A stretch of DNA of 64,000 bases from Bugula neritina (Eukaryota; Bryozoa; Gymnolaemata; Cheilostomatida; Bugulidae), in assembly GCA_964035545.1 (NCBI GenBank), contig OZ037765.1, forward strand, positions 6,522,698-6,586,697, written 5' to 3'. This document shows positions 37,801 to 51,888 of this stretch, one piece after another; the stretch's first letter is position 1; every line of letters starts with the position of its first letter. The notes under the pieces are model-generated. The model saw only the letters and a program-made list of their open reading frames with translations, was not told where the DNA came from and searched no databases. The translations under genes and the position numbers were made by a program.

Positions 37801-40800
37801 ATTACATAGGAAGGGCAGCACCGTGCATACTCTAGAGTGAGGATATTGCTGCACCAGAGCAAGAAAACTTAAAACAAAAATTAGCAATTATATGTCTTGT
37901 AGATGGTGGTACTTTCAAAACAACTTGTTTTTTAATTTTCATCTTAAAATTTAGCATTGCTTAAACTTTAGAATGTTATAAAACATTAATCTTGCTGGGT
38001 TGTATTATTAGCAATAACTGTAATGATATAGGCATGGGAGCATAACAAGCAATTTAAGTTGCATAAGTAAAGCAAATGAGCTGTAACATAAATTGTCAAA
38101 AAAATTAAGTGTATATTTATAAAAAATGAAAATATAACCCATTTTATTGGTGGATATTTTACTTTGCACAGCATCAACTGTCTGGATCAAGCAACACAGA
38201 GGATGTTGGATGAGAAGCTTTCTGAGTGTGTTATAACTTGGATAGAGTAAAACGGCACAACAACCAAAGAACTTACATTAATGCATTTGCACCGTATAGC
38301 ATTCAAGAAACTGGAAATCACAACACAAACGATGAAACATGCAGTTGTCCTCTCTTTCTGGGTACAGGAACATTCTAGAGCTGAGCTGTAGAGTGACAGA
38401 GATTTGGTGAGCAAGCAAAGCGTTGTGGCGGCAGAAGCTAGAAGCATCTAAGCCTAGATCTACTCACTATTTCTACTAGCTTGTCTACTAGCAGCAGCAG
38501 TAGGAGCAGGAGATGAGATATAAGTATTACGGAGTGCGTTCACCAGTTGCTGACCAACTGAGACGGGTGCATTCATTCTCTCCCCGCCAGAGTGAGTGGT
38601 AGACTGAGCTCTCAGTGGTCTAGCGTGTTGCATATAGTGCGAGTGACTGACAGGAGCTGCAGTCGAGTTTACTCTTCTATCAGACACTGTGCATGAAGAC
38701 ATAGTTTTAGCAAACTAAGCCCAAATAAACTGCATTTCCGAGCAGCAAAATCACACTGCTAAGCGGAGTTGTTCTTCCATGAGTCTGAAGAGCGCTGCTT
38801 GAGTTAATTAGTACACTACAGGTTCTACTACTTTCTACAAAGCTATTTCACCAATGAAGTAGAGAGTCAAAAATTTCAGAAAATATTTCAGTCACCAAAT
38901 TCATTCAACTCGCTGCTTCATTAGTTTAGGTAAAAATTACAGATAAAAAGAGGTGTTAAAATAATGGACAGTAAGAGAATAGTATGCCACTATCTACAGC
39001 AGCTTTCTAAATTGTGTGACTACAGAGAGGTTCTACAATTAAATAAGGCCATGCTGAAATAGTAGAGCATTGGGGGGTTCTACACCATATAGAGAGAAAG
39101 ATAGAGTTGCCACTCAACTAGTAGCTGGATGAAATGAAAAGTGAGAGATGAGAGATGGAAAAGACTTGCCCACTATACGTACTCAACATTAGCTGATTCT
39201 GTAGAACATGATTTTCGTACAAGGCTTGCTGCGGTTGATGATTGGCCAGAGGCATTAGCTGAGGCCATAGTCCCAACATGGTGGCTGTACTGCTAACATC
39301 TACAACACATGTGCAATTTAAAATCTCAAAAACTCAAGTGACACTTGAAATACGACACTTGTCCATACACTTAGGGCCGTAAGATGAAAGGTCTATTTAC
39401 ACCAGAATACTAAAGATTATGCAGTATTAAGTCAAGTATGCATGTGTTCAAACAACGTTGACTCTAAAGAATTTTGTAAGATTTTTTACCCAATGTTGAC
39501 TTTTTGCTCACAAGGCGCCAATCTTGAACTGGAGCTTAAGAAATCCAAACAAAAATATCCAGAACTGTGGATTTACCATTTTTGTTTTATTAATTGCTTT
39601 ACCTGTATTTTGTTAATATCATTCATCTAAATATCGGCACCTCAACAATTTTAGACTCCAATGAAACAGGATATGTTCCCTAGGAGACTACAGGCTCATT
39701 TCAACAGCCCGACTGTCTATAAATACTTCTACACATCATACACTTCCACAGACTACATATACCAGTCTGTGGAAGTGTATTTAAATAGTTTGCTATAATT
39801 AACATTTGGATGTGTTGATAAGTCAATTAACCTACAACTTAATTCCCACCCAAAACAGAAGAGTAAATGCCAAATTTGTTGGAAATTAGCCGATTATCAC
39901 TGCATGTTTCAGCAGCAGCATTTATCTGCACCAACTGAAGGCATTTCAGTTAGACTCTACTTTCACTACTCCCAAACACAGAGGCCAGGCAGCCAGCTGT
40001 GTTTTGCTATAATTAACTGGTTCAAAAACTTTGCACATAAATAAAACTAAATAATGGCTGTGAGTTGGGAAGAGTCATGTGACCTACCTGGCCGAGGTTG
40101 CTGCTGAGCCATTACCTCCTTAGGCTGTGCTTTCTTACATTCTACCTGAAATATGAACATGGCATTAGTCAGTGGCACCCTGGTTACTAGGGTAGGACTT
40201 CTCAGTCTCATGATTAAAAAAACTTTCGTAGCCTGATTATTGCTGCAAGTTGAGACTTAATTTTGAGTGGCGCCAAAATGAATGTCTAGTTTTTGCCAGA
40301 CGCTGGGGATAAAAAGCTAGGATAGTTAAATTTTATAGATTATACATGAGGGGAGTTTACATTTAGACACACACAACCCAATAGTACTATAATCATTAAG
40401 GTAACCGAACACTTTGTCAATATTAACTTTACAGATTTTATCACAAATAGAACATCAATGACAGTTGAGTCAAACACCCATACAGCTAAAGTAGTTTATT
40501 GGGCTGTGGGTTCTGTTACACCATGTTGACTCATATTAGACCAAAAGGTGCTGAAATTTAATTTTTGTTGATGAAATGACTCCTGATCACTAAAAATTTG
40601 TGAGCTTTACTTTACTTTAGAGAAAGAAATCACAAAAATAACGCCTACATAAAAATACCTATCACAAAAAGACCCTCTTACATATTTAGACTCGAAACAA
40701 AAAGCTGATTTCAGTTCCTCTAAAAACAGGTTGGGCAAATATTGGCTTTCTTTGTCATATCACGAAGTACAGCGTCAGCTAATTTTATCATAGTTCGAAC

Positions 40801-43800
40801 AGTTGCCGTAATTGCATTATTGACTATAGAATAAAAAGAGATTTAATTTTGTGTTAGATAAAGGAGTAATGAGATGGGCAGCATTATGTCCACTAATTGA
40901 ATCAGATGAAGTGAGGTCTAACTACAACCCAATAGCCAATAACTATGGTTTTACTTATTAGCTGACAAGTATCGATGTTCTTGGCAGTTCTTATAGCCGC
41001 CAGGCATGCAGCATCTTAAGTATCATTCACATCTAAAATAAGAGCTAATAAGCATCTTTCTTCTAGCTCTAACTTACTAAACCACCAACTAGAGTCCATT
41101 ATTTCCTACCGGGTGAAGAATATCCACTATCTCTCAGCTCACAGCAAAATACTTAAATTTAAGCACAGTTCACTTTGTCTCAGTAACCAAATTAAATACC
41201 AAGTGGGGACAACTGCAGATCGGCTTTTGTTTATAGACAAACCACTGACAACAACCCCACACCCTTAGCATCACTACTTCAACTAGTAAGATGTGTGCAT
41301 ATCAACTGTACTAAGTTAGCCGTTGGTAGGGCATACTTGAGGACAGCTGTTACTGAAGACCAATAACATCTAACAACGTAAACCTGTTACCAGCACAAGT
41401 ACATTACTAAATACACTGTTGTTAGAGACTAGCGTACAATACATAGACAGGTCCCTGCAATACTTACAACTTTGTCATTTATTTCATGGAAATGGATTTC
41501 GACTACTTTATCTACTGTGTCAGCTTCTTCAAAAGTGACAAATCCAAACCCTGAAAATAATATAAATTTAATAAATACACCACAACATAACTTTATGTAA
41601 CTCCAGTCTCGCTATAGAAGCCACAACATGAAATATTCATAAGTAAATACAACAAACAATGGTTTTTATGTTTCTAATTACTAATGAATAGTAATTTGAT
41701 GCATATGATACTGAAATTACTGTGACAAGATATTTTTACATGATGAGTTTTCATGGGTCATATGGTAATAGTAAAGTTTGTAGCAAATTATCAATAGTGT
41801 GGTCTTATTTTTCAACAGCAACAGCATAGCTGATGGGCCCAAAATTGTCCGTATAGCACTCAATTTTTCAAGATGAAGGATATTTAATTTGTTTGGTTTT
41901 TTTTCTTTTTATTACACTATTTTAGATTTTAGCTTTCATCCTGATGCTTTCTAGTTTTTATGCACCCTAGTTTTTGCTAGCACTACTTTACAGAAATGAC
42001 TGAAGCTAGTGTTAGGAAATATACTAGTAGTTGCAGTCATATATCAACATTTACACGTAGGTGATAGACGAAGGATTATAAGACAGTAATCAGTCTCGTC
42101 TTGTGAAGATGCAGGTGATAGTCAATTGTCTGCATGTCACAGACACACATTGGTTTCACAGTTAACAAAGAGAGATTTATGATTTTAAATTTGGCCATGG
42201 TGTAACATTTCACCGTAAAATATAATCAAATGAATTCATACTCAGTCGATGTGTACAGTGTGAAAGTTGACTGTGCACGGCTAGCATTCATGCTATTGTG
42301 CAGCTTCAATTTAAAGTGGATGTGTTGAGGTTTCTAATGAATACCCTTTTGAGGAGGATTTTCTGAATCAACGCGATATTGCAACAGACTATCAGTTGCA
42401 GACGAATGCCTATCTACTGTCAGCCGTGCAACATCCCTGTGCAGAGTTTCCGAGTACTAGACTCGAGGTAGATACTTTCCCTGCAGGAGAGTGCCTGTGG
42501 GACTCTGCAGTGTTGAGCTGATGCATTAACCTCCAAAACTCTATCGGGCATGTAATTAGTTGAGTGTAATTACCATGATTATGTGAGAAATCACAGAAGC
42601 AATTTACCAGCAGTAATTATCTGAGAGAAACCTGCCTTCTCTTTCATGTGGAGAAAGGCAGGGTGATGGCTTAATGCACAGGCTACAGGATAAACTTTGT
42701 ACATTTTTTCAGCATTTTCTGCCCAAAATAAACACAAGTAACATTGTTCTTTGTCAACTCGGCTATAGCCATAAAAGCGATTTTTTAGGTAGAGCCATGA
42801 GAGAATTGCAGCTATGTAAACAAGCGCATAGTAAAACAAACCATCAGATATGTCAAGTGTGCTGCACCAGCAGTTAAACTTTAATTTCACTGAGGAATTG
42901 TGCATCAACCCAGCTAGAGTAAGACTGTTCAAGTTTAGACAAATTAGCAAGCAAATGTCACCTGCAGAGCTCTTTAATGCAGCAAGATAAAAACTGTGGT
43001 TCAATTTACAAGCTATTAACAGTGACATGATATCGTATGGCAACAGCAAATAATATCACAATTATAATTATTTTGCTGTCAACCATTATTCATCTTTATG
43101 TAAATAATAACCAAACTATTATTGTCTCTATATAAATAGAGAAATAGACTGCCATTGATCGGTATGAGTATGTCATCACCAGCGTCCATTATCATATAAT
43201 AAAATGATCTTGGAGTCATTGGTAATAAAACAAGTATTACATCTATGTACAATAAAACAGTAATTACAGACTGTTGGCCTACTTGACAATGCCTCCATAC
43301 CTAGCCTTCAGCTAACGAGAGCTTGATGAGCCTTTCCTATAAGGTGAGGTATTAAAGCCATCAAGTACTCTATGCCAGTGTCAACATCACAAAAAAATTA
43401 TGTCAACATAACAGTATTTCTCAATAAGGATGCGATTGTTGGGTGGACTGTTGAGTTCTAAATACAGAGATGATGATGTTAGTTTAAGCTGAGCTACTTG
43501 TGTACTTGTGCAGCTGTGGAAGATAGGACAAATGTTAGGTAATACCCAGCTAAAAGATGTTAAATCCTATGATAAATTAATGAGCTAACCCCATTGATTA
43601 TTATTTAATGATGTATGCTCTTATCTTCCATATATATTATCTTACTACAGCGCTTGTCCAGTAAGTACTGTTATTAATTTGAAACACGATCTTTTCACGA
43701 AATGGTATAAATTTTATGCAATGGCAGAAATGAGGCTCAGTGATCAAAGTCTTAAACTGGCCAGTTGAGTGAAATTATTTGCATAGAAAATTCAATTAGT

Positions 43801-46800
43801 TTGCTGTTGTTTTTGCTCAATGACTTGACACACTGAATTGAGCTAACCATGCTGGGCCATTCAATCAATGATTGGTAGTTATTCTTTGTTATAAAAAGTT
43901 ATGACACTATTGGGAAGCTATAATGTATACAGCTATACCCATGCTTTTCATTGTTATTCCATTATACCATAGAAACTTCTAAAATAACATTTCAGTATCT
44001 CACAGGTCCCACCAAGTTTACATTCATTTGTAACAAGAACTCGCCAAACATTTCCATGCATGTAATTCAATACAAGCCTCTATAAAACAAAGATAACTTT
44101 GTTTTATCTAAAGATGCATACTTTCATATATATAATGTAAACAGAGTGGAGGTCTGCTCTACCTTTTGCTTCACAAAAGAACTTTCAATCAGATATTCTT
44201 CAAAGACCCTTAGCATTCGAGAAGAAGATTGAGTTTAGTATAACAGCCAGCTTTTATCAGTTAAAGTGTCAATTTTTTAAAATTACATTTGGCTTCAGCC
44301 AAGTTTCACTTGAAAATTTCTCACAAGTGTGAGATGATTGACCAAGATTTAGTTATGACTTCACTCTGAGGTGAATACTAGTTTCGATGAGCTAATGTAA
44401 GAAGGTTAAAGTATTTGGGTGTTACTAGCGTACTTCATCATTACTCAGCGCCTTACTATTTCATACCCTCATTAGATTGTTATAAAACACAGAGCTGACA
44501 GTATTAAAAAGACTGGAGTAGTAGGCATTACCTCTGTGTCGCTGTGTCTGTTTATCATACATCAACTGTGTTTCTTCAACCTGCAACACAAACAGAAACT
44601 ATAGCATAGGAAAACATAGCAAACAGCAGTTACACCATAGCCAGAGCCTGTGACCAACTATGGGTGTCTGTAATGCTATAACTGCGCTACTTATCATCAC
44701 AGGACACTACTACTACCACCATTATACAAGATGTTGTTACAGGTCATTTCCTATTATAAAATGAAACCATAATATTTCCTCACAAGTCAGGTGTAGCTGA
44801 TTGAGGAACTGTGGACACTTAGACGGAAACCTTACTATATTAACTAAAATTGATCCAACAAATTGAAGGGTAATAGAAATTATACAAGATTGAGGCAAAT
44901 TGTTTCCCAAGAAAATATTCTTAACTCATGAGCAAACTTGTTGAAAACTACATGCGATTTACTATTACATATTCAACAACCAGAACATGCTACTAAATAA
45001 TTAGCTTTTGTAATACCAGGTCTGCATGATTTCAATGCCCTCCATAGTTGTCAAAACAATGTCAAACTCTGCAGATAAATGAGATAGCATTGTGAGTAAG
45101 ATGTGAAGGCAGGCAGTCTTTATGCTGGTATCAAAAGAGAGGGAGACAGGTGATCATAAGTGTTGCATATAGTTAAATACACTGGTGTATTTACTACATG
45201 ATTCCAACTGAGGGTGCAATAGAGAAGATGAAGCACAACTACACAGACAGACCAGCCATGATAAACCTTGAAGGTGATTTGGTCGAATTGATATCAAGAT
45301 TTTAAGAAAGCAAACTATGCCGCATAGAAAGTGGTGATAAATAAAGAGCAAACAATGCAGCAGGAGCTAACAAAAATGAGATTGATCAGTTTTTGACTGT
45401 TCAAACAGAATAAAATTGATTGGTTACTAAGAGGATTACCAGCCGGCATTCTAAGGGGCAGCAGATCAATAAAGCCTGGTTATGTCATGTTTAAAATTAG
45501 CACCACCAAACAATACAGTCTAATTACAGCAAACTATACATTTATCTATCAACTGGTGTTTTAGCCACTGCCACACTCCAAATTAAAGCATGAGCCAAAT
45601 TAGTTGGAGAGATGAGGAAATATGGAAATAACATAGGAAGGTAGTTGAAATAACCAGCCTTTCTGTCTCATGCCATAGGCGAGGTGTGTGTTGTATAAGG
45701 ATACGTCATAGCGCAGGTATTGCGCTAAACTATTTTCACCTGCTTCTGCCACAACTGCACTACTACTTGAAGCAGAACTAGCACTGACAACAAAGTTTAC
45801 TAAATTTTGGCTTTTCAACTAGTGCACGCTACTACGCAGAGCACAGCATGTGGGTGCCTTCATAACTCGCAGGGTGTTCCGACAATGACTGGCTTTCAGA
45901 AAAGTTAACCAGCCATCCCTTTTGCTCACAGCTACTCCACTTTAGCTATATCTAACATAGTAAATGGCAAGAGTTGCAGTGTACAGACATGTAGCTTGCA
46001 CAGCTGTGGCCCGAGTTATCACGCTATGAGCCAATTACAAGCCGGCTGACATAACCGTAGTCCCCATCTACTCAACCAACTGCACAAGGTGGTAGATGGG
46101 GAGGGCACAGCAAAGCCCCTCAACATGTAAGATGCATCTACTAGCCACACACGCTATATACAAATTCGATAATTTAAAGCCAAAGTAAATTTGCAGAATA
46201 AGAAGAAAATTCAATAAAGCAAACACTAATTGTAGCTAGAAGCAAACACAATCAACAACTGGCCATATATGATAATCGGCCTGACATCAAATACTGTAAA
46301 ATTTCAAACCACTAGAAAGTTAGCATCAACAGAGCAATTTGGGTGATAAGTTACTTGAAGACGGAGATAAGGTGAAGTGGTTAATATTTACAGAGAGGGC
46401 ACACAGGCATGTCAATAAGCGTGTTGAGAAAAAGAGCTCCAAAATGAATGACCAAACAAAGATGGAGAAGTGAAATCATTCTGATGAATAGAGAGTTGCA
46501 AAGGTAAAAGCAGTTGAACTCTAGGCAAGATTAGATATTCAATTTAAATAATCACTAAATTAAATTTACATCTCATTGTTATACCTTGCCAAAGGTCTCG
46601 AAATAACTCTGTAGATCTTCTTCCTTGGTGTCCGAAGCTAGACCTCCAACAAAGATTTTCTTCGTTTTTGTTATAGGACCCTTTAAAAATACATAAGCCC
46701 TAGTTACATTCAAATGCTCATATTACAGTTGGATGCAATAGAGAAAATTGTTGTGGGAACTGTTTTACAAGGTAATGAGAAGGATCAATTCACTTAGATT

Positions 46801-49800
46801 TACGACATTATAAATTTGTAATACTGCCAACTGGCAGGTTTGAATTCAATGGCCCTTCATTCTCTATGACAATGGTTGTTTGCAACAGGGCTCCAATGAA
46901 TTTTTTGTGTAAACATAAAATAATTGACTTGTTCATAGAGGGGTAAACAATTCAGCATTAAAGGCAATGTTATCTCAATCGTCATGTGCCTGTAGATCTT
47001 ATAATTGTGAAGCAGGTCTTTGCTCCGAGAATACAAAGGCATTCATTCAGAATAAAAACATATATCCCAGGTTTGGCTAAAAAGAAACTAAGCATTATAA
47101 TAGTGAACAAATAAAGCTCACAATGGCCCATCTCAACACTGTAGCAATGATTCTTCTTTATCTTTAGAAGAACAGTATTTCTATAGTGCTTTCTTTAATA
47201 GCATGAGTGAATAGGTCAATGTTGTAATACTAGTGTTGTTATTTGATCAAATTGCAGTCTTTAGTTGCAGGGCATGAAAAGAATTGATTGAAATTAATTT
47301 CTAATATAAAGTTTACCACATCTAGTGATAAAGCTAATTTTCATTATTAACCACCTGAATGCTGTTTGAAGATATATAAGCTCATATTTGCATTTCTTAA
47401 AATGATAAATCTTATATATACATGCTGAATATTTGCAGGTAATACACCAAAATGATATCTAATATGTGTTATAGTGATATCATATACCATATAGAGGTAT
47501 ACATCACTACGTACTCATATATAATATTATATGATGACATGTACTATAAATATGTCACTTACGTTCAGAACCTATTTTTAAGTACATATTTTATTCTAAA
47601 TTGTTCCAAGTTCATGCTGACGCATTATATTTTAGTGCACCATTCGTGAGTAACGCACACACTACATAGTAGAACCAACTCTACATCTGCATAGTAATGG
47701 TTATTTACAACAACTTCTGTCACAACCAACCACAAAATAACTTCCAAGGTATTAAATTCCCTTTTCCTACCACGTATTCACAAGTATGCAGTGCAGGTTG
47801 AAATGAAGATTTGTACAGCTGTTTACTGCATTAGGTGACCCCTGTGGGCTGTTCAATCAATCAACTACATCAACCTCTCACACGCAGGTCTGCTGAATAC
47901 AAACCATATACAATGTAGTCTATCAAATGTTCACACAGTAACTCTCAGCTGACTACTCACCTTGGTTTTCTTTGGTACTGCTACTTTAGGATCAACCTGT
48001 AAACACAACAATTTAGTAGGGATGGACATCAACTTTACTAACTCAGCAAGTCCGGGTAACACAGCACACACTGTGTACACCTGACACGCACATTCTCAAC
48101 AATAATTACCTAAATATAACACTTTATTTATAATTTATATTGACAAAGGCTATCAATTTGGTTATAGAGTAGCGTGCTGGCAGATCACAATGCTACTTGT
48201 AGCTCTGCTCATACCATTTAGTACATATTCTACTAGCCAGGCAAGTTCAACCAAACTCGGCACAACTAACACCCAGCACCAAGTAGTAACACTGCATACT
48301 GGCATCTCGGCATATTACAAACAGCAGCTTCAGTGTCAGCAGCAGCACTCATTAGAGTGAACAACTGACACGAGAAAGTGATACGCTGTAGTAGAGTGAG
48401 GGTGTAGTATATTAGACTATATCTAGAGATCAATGTGAGTAATCTACTCTAAACACAACGTCTACTAAAAGTACGGAGAGAGTAAGTATGCAGTAAGTAA
48501 TAGTAAGTGTGAAACACTACTGAGACTAAAGATCTACTCAACCTTTTTCTCATCTATCACATGTGTTGGACTACTGAGTACTTTATCTACGCTCTGAGGA
48601 TCCGCAAACTTAACGAAGCCAAAGCCCCTACAAGTAATACAAGAGTGCAGTGGGTAACTCCAGTACACCAATCGCTGTTTACTGTAGAGTGTGGCTAGGC
48701 CTTCGGTCTGCGACTTTCTACACCCAAGCGCTGCTAGTTCCAGCCATGAGGCACTACACTAAATCATTCTTAGTAGTGAAAAGTATTACATCAAGATAGA
48801 GCTATAGGAATATGATACTGTCATTCCAACTAGAGCATTGCAATAGCCTACCTAGCACACTGCATGCCAACTGTCCCCATACATCATCTACATGCAAGGA
48901 GCACAGCTGTTGATTAACTATCAATTTCCTTTATCCCAATATGACAGCATATGAAACAGGCACAACTTTGTGCATCCTTTTGCATTAGAAGATGAAGACA
49001 GTTGACTGCTTGTGATAAAATAATCTACACGAGTAAACAGAAAGCAGTTCACAACAAAATATAAAAAAGTTAATCATAGTTGATTAAATAATTTCAAATT
49101 AGTTTCACTACTGCTTCACATTGACATTTCCCAGCTAGCCTTCCGCGTGACAATAGTTTATCTATTGCAAGGGTACTAACAGGAATAGAAAGATAAAATA
49201 TCTACAGGTTTAGTAATAGGGCTAATTTTATACAGGTAGGTAGGCCTGCAGCAATTGCTGGGCTATGCAGTGTACTGAACAGAAATACTCATGCTGTTGG
49301 AGAAATGACAAATAGACTTGAGCTGTAAACACATATGAAAGCAATTTCTTCTAAGTAAAGTTAGCTTACGCTACTGATGCGAGTGAACTAACCAAATAAA
49401 ATAATCAAATTGTTAATGAAATGTTATAAACTAGTATCAACTACTGACAGCAGCCTATTAGATTACTGTTGCTTGTAAAAGCTAGCAGCTAACAACTAAA
49501 CACCTGCGGCTAACTTTTACCTACCTGGACCTCTTAGTTATTGGATCTTTCATAACTATTGAATCAGCCACTTCGCCATACAAACCAAAATATTCTTTTA
49601 ATTTTTCTACAAATTTACACAACAGTAAAAGTTAATTAGGAGGTTTATGCTAGTAGCAATCATCTATGAACATAGAGTTATCATATCTCCCAGACACAAA
49701 ACACACTTTACAGATTTTGTACTGCTAAGAATGTCTACGAGATTAATACTTGACTCACTATCAATGTTTACCTATTGGATTGATAAGTTTTAGTGGGCTT

Positions 49801-51888
49801 TCACCATTCAACATAGGCTGAGAGAGAAACTGGTATAGCTTATAGAGATTACACTGGCAGTTACTAGTATATCTCACTACGCAGACTAAGGTGTAGGCCT
49901 GTAACCTTTGACTAAGAATGACTATACAAACTAAATTCTCCGCCACCAGTATTAGTTTACAATAGTTTACAAACTTAAATAAATATCTCACCTGGGGTAG
50001 TTTGCCAGCTCAGTCCACCAACAAACATTTTCCTAAAAATAAATGGACATCTAATTACCATATTCTGGAGCATTATACAATACAATAATAGATGAAGAAT
50101 AATAAATAAGTAAACAAATTTTATTAAATAGAGTTTAAAAATAATTTAGTTATGAATAATGGCCACCTAAATACTATTTTCATATTGATTTTTTCTAAGA
50201 GTTAGAGCAGTACTATAGTAAATATGTATAACACATTGTTTACTCTAATAGCTGGTTCCCAGTTAAACAAAAGCCTTAGATCTCAAGTCTTGGGACTGTT
50301 GAGATAAATTACACACCAGGTGTTTTTTTTATGTAAAACACAACTCTTGGACATTTAAAACTGCCTTCTAGGTACTATGATCATTCAAAGCTATTTTTGT
50401 TTTTTTTTCACAGAAAAATCTAGCTCAGATAATCAAGGCTATTTTTTAAGATTTTCGCCACAGATTACACCCAATTTAAACTCGGAACTTTGAATTAAAT
50501 AGCAACGAAGCTTCAACTATAGTTTATTTATTACTAAAAAGGAAAGCATTCAACTTGCCATGGGAAGACACTGCTTAAAATAGAGTGGGAAGAAAATATG
50601 CCAAAACTACAGTTGAAACTAAAATAGCAACATATCTTCAACACCAGCATATTTTTATCGTCCATAGATATAGTAAAATGAAAGCTCTCATAGGTCTCAC
50701 AGTTATACAAAAAGTTTTAAACTTGTGCATCTTCAAACAGTGGCAGAGGTTGCTTCATCTTTGATCAGCAGAAATAAACATGCGTATTGCAAAATAGGTT
50801 AAGCTTATAAATTACAAGCAAGTGTTAAAAAATTCAATCCAGAATTCTAAATTGTATTATTACAAGAAAATTCGAACAAAAGAATGAAGACAGACTAAGA
50901 GAATCATCAATAATCTAGAATTAACTCTCAAAATGCTTTTACATACGACTAAACCATAAATAGCTTTGCTGGTGTTTTCATAAAAATATAGAACATTCTG
51001 CAATGCTAGAATATGGTGCATTAGTTTTTGAAAGTAAATACAAAAAAGCAATTGATGGAAAATTTGAAACTTGACAATGATAGCTACAAAGTTGGCAATT
51101 ACAATAAAAAGAATAATTATGTAACAGAAGAATTTTGTTTTTGAACCACTATGTTAGTGAAATAAATACGAAAAAATAAATTTGTTTTCATAGTATGACA
51201 ACTGCTTTTAATAAATTTTATGATTATAAAAATTATTGCGATTATAAATGTGATTATCAAGATCATAATCATTACGTATTTTAGCAAACTATATCAAATC
51301 CAACTATATTTAAGCATTTTCAGCGATATCAAGTTCCAACAATTTAAATAAAATCATAATCATAATGTCAATGATGTTCATATTGGCAATAATGGCAGTG
51401 ACAGCAAAAACCTAACATTGAATTTGAATAAGAATTAATTAGCTTTTCAGGTAATAGCGCCACTTGCCCTTAGGGATGCAGACTAACAGTAACAAGTATA
51501 ACCATGACTTATAAATAACTCTTAACTGATCCAAGCTGAAATGCAATTTGTTTTATTTAAAATTAAATACTAACGTTTAAACTTTAAAGATTACCATCAT
51601 CATGACTAATGGTAGTACTACTACTACTTAACTACTAGTACTAGTAGTAGAACTAATAGAAAAGTCATTAAATATTATCTCGATTAATTTCACACTATTT
51701 TCGCACGATTATAAATATAAACGATTACTATTACTATTAGTATTAGTAATGGTGTTTGTCATAAAAATCAGTTACACTTACAGTTGAAAATCGTCAAGTT
51801 TTTTTTAGTCTTACCCAGGGTCATTTGAATCTTCTAAACTTTCCACAACATTATTGTTATTATTTGGTTGTGATTCAATCATCTTCAT
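34899..51888 (-). CDS. MSI: Musashi RNA-binding protein, 14 exons
   Basis: Musashi proteins bind short UAG-containing motifs in 3' UTRs and control translation in stem and neural cells. Fourteen in-phase exons give about 493 residues: 51888-51815, 50032-49992, 49606-49525, 48627-48543, 47996-47961, 46680-46585, 44580-44532, 41550-41468, 40145-40088, 39299-39183, 38686-38468, 37633-37334, 36548-36352, 34943-34899. RRM1 (residues about 26-100) has RNP2 [13 protein letters not shown] and RNP1 [11 protein letters not shown]2 (about 115-190) has RNP2 KIFVGGL and RNP1 GFGFVTF, followed by [12 protein letters not shown], the signature just after RRM2 in Musashi. The C-terminal 290 residues are Ala/Ser/Gln/Pro-rich and low complexity with a short Ala run (LAAAAAAN), ending HNGGYATLY. 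The protein is longer than human MSI1 (362 residues), mainly in this tail. Whether it is closer to MSI1 or MSI2 cannot be told. Confidence 0.95.
35542..35615 (-). CDS. candidate alternative cassette exon of Musashi
   Basis: A 74-bp segment between exons 13 and 14 has a strong acceptor (CATTTTTCAG) and donor (CGCAG then GTAAAG) and is open in the phase set by exon 13, beginning [10 protein letters not shown]. Because 74 is not a multiple of three, including it shifts the last exon into another frame that stays open for 17 more residues. Without it the last exon reads to HNGGYATLY. No homologue recognised. Confidence 0.35.
39738..39780. other. perfect 17-bp hairpin in a Musashi intron
   Basis: Arms 39738-39754 (ATACACTTCCACAGACT) and 39764-39780 are exact inverted copies with a 9-base loop. 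It lies in the intron between Musashi exons 9 and 10. Confidence 0.9.
42591..43049 (-). other. 152-codon open frame in a Musashi intron, probably not coding
   Basis: Longest open frame outside the recognised exons and repeats. It begins [15 protein letters not shown] and is Leu/Cys-rich. It lies in the intron between exons 7 and 8, shares no recognised motif, and has no codon pattern that distinguishes it from the surrounding AT-rich DNA. Confidence 0.15.
51200..51770. repeat. decayed ATAATC / AGT-type simple repeats
   Basis: In Musashi intron 1. Imperfect ATCATA and TACTAC/AGTAGT tracts (densest 51600-51650 and 51720-51750), similar in character to 28000-31000. Confidence 0.65.

Noticed and set aside
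42591-43049. 152-codon minus-strand frame as an intronic gene
   Set aside because: No motif, no splice partner and no start context. One such frame by chance is plausible in 64 kb. Listed only at low confidence.
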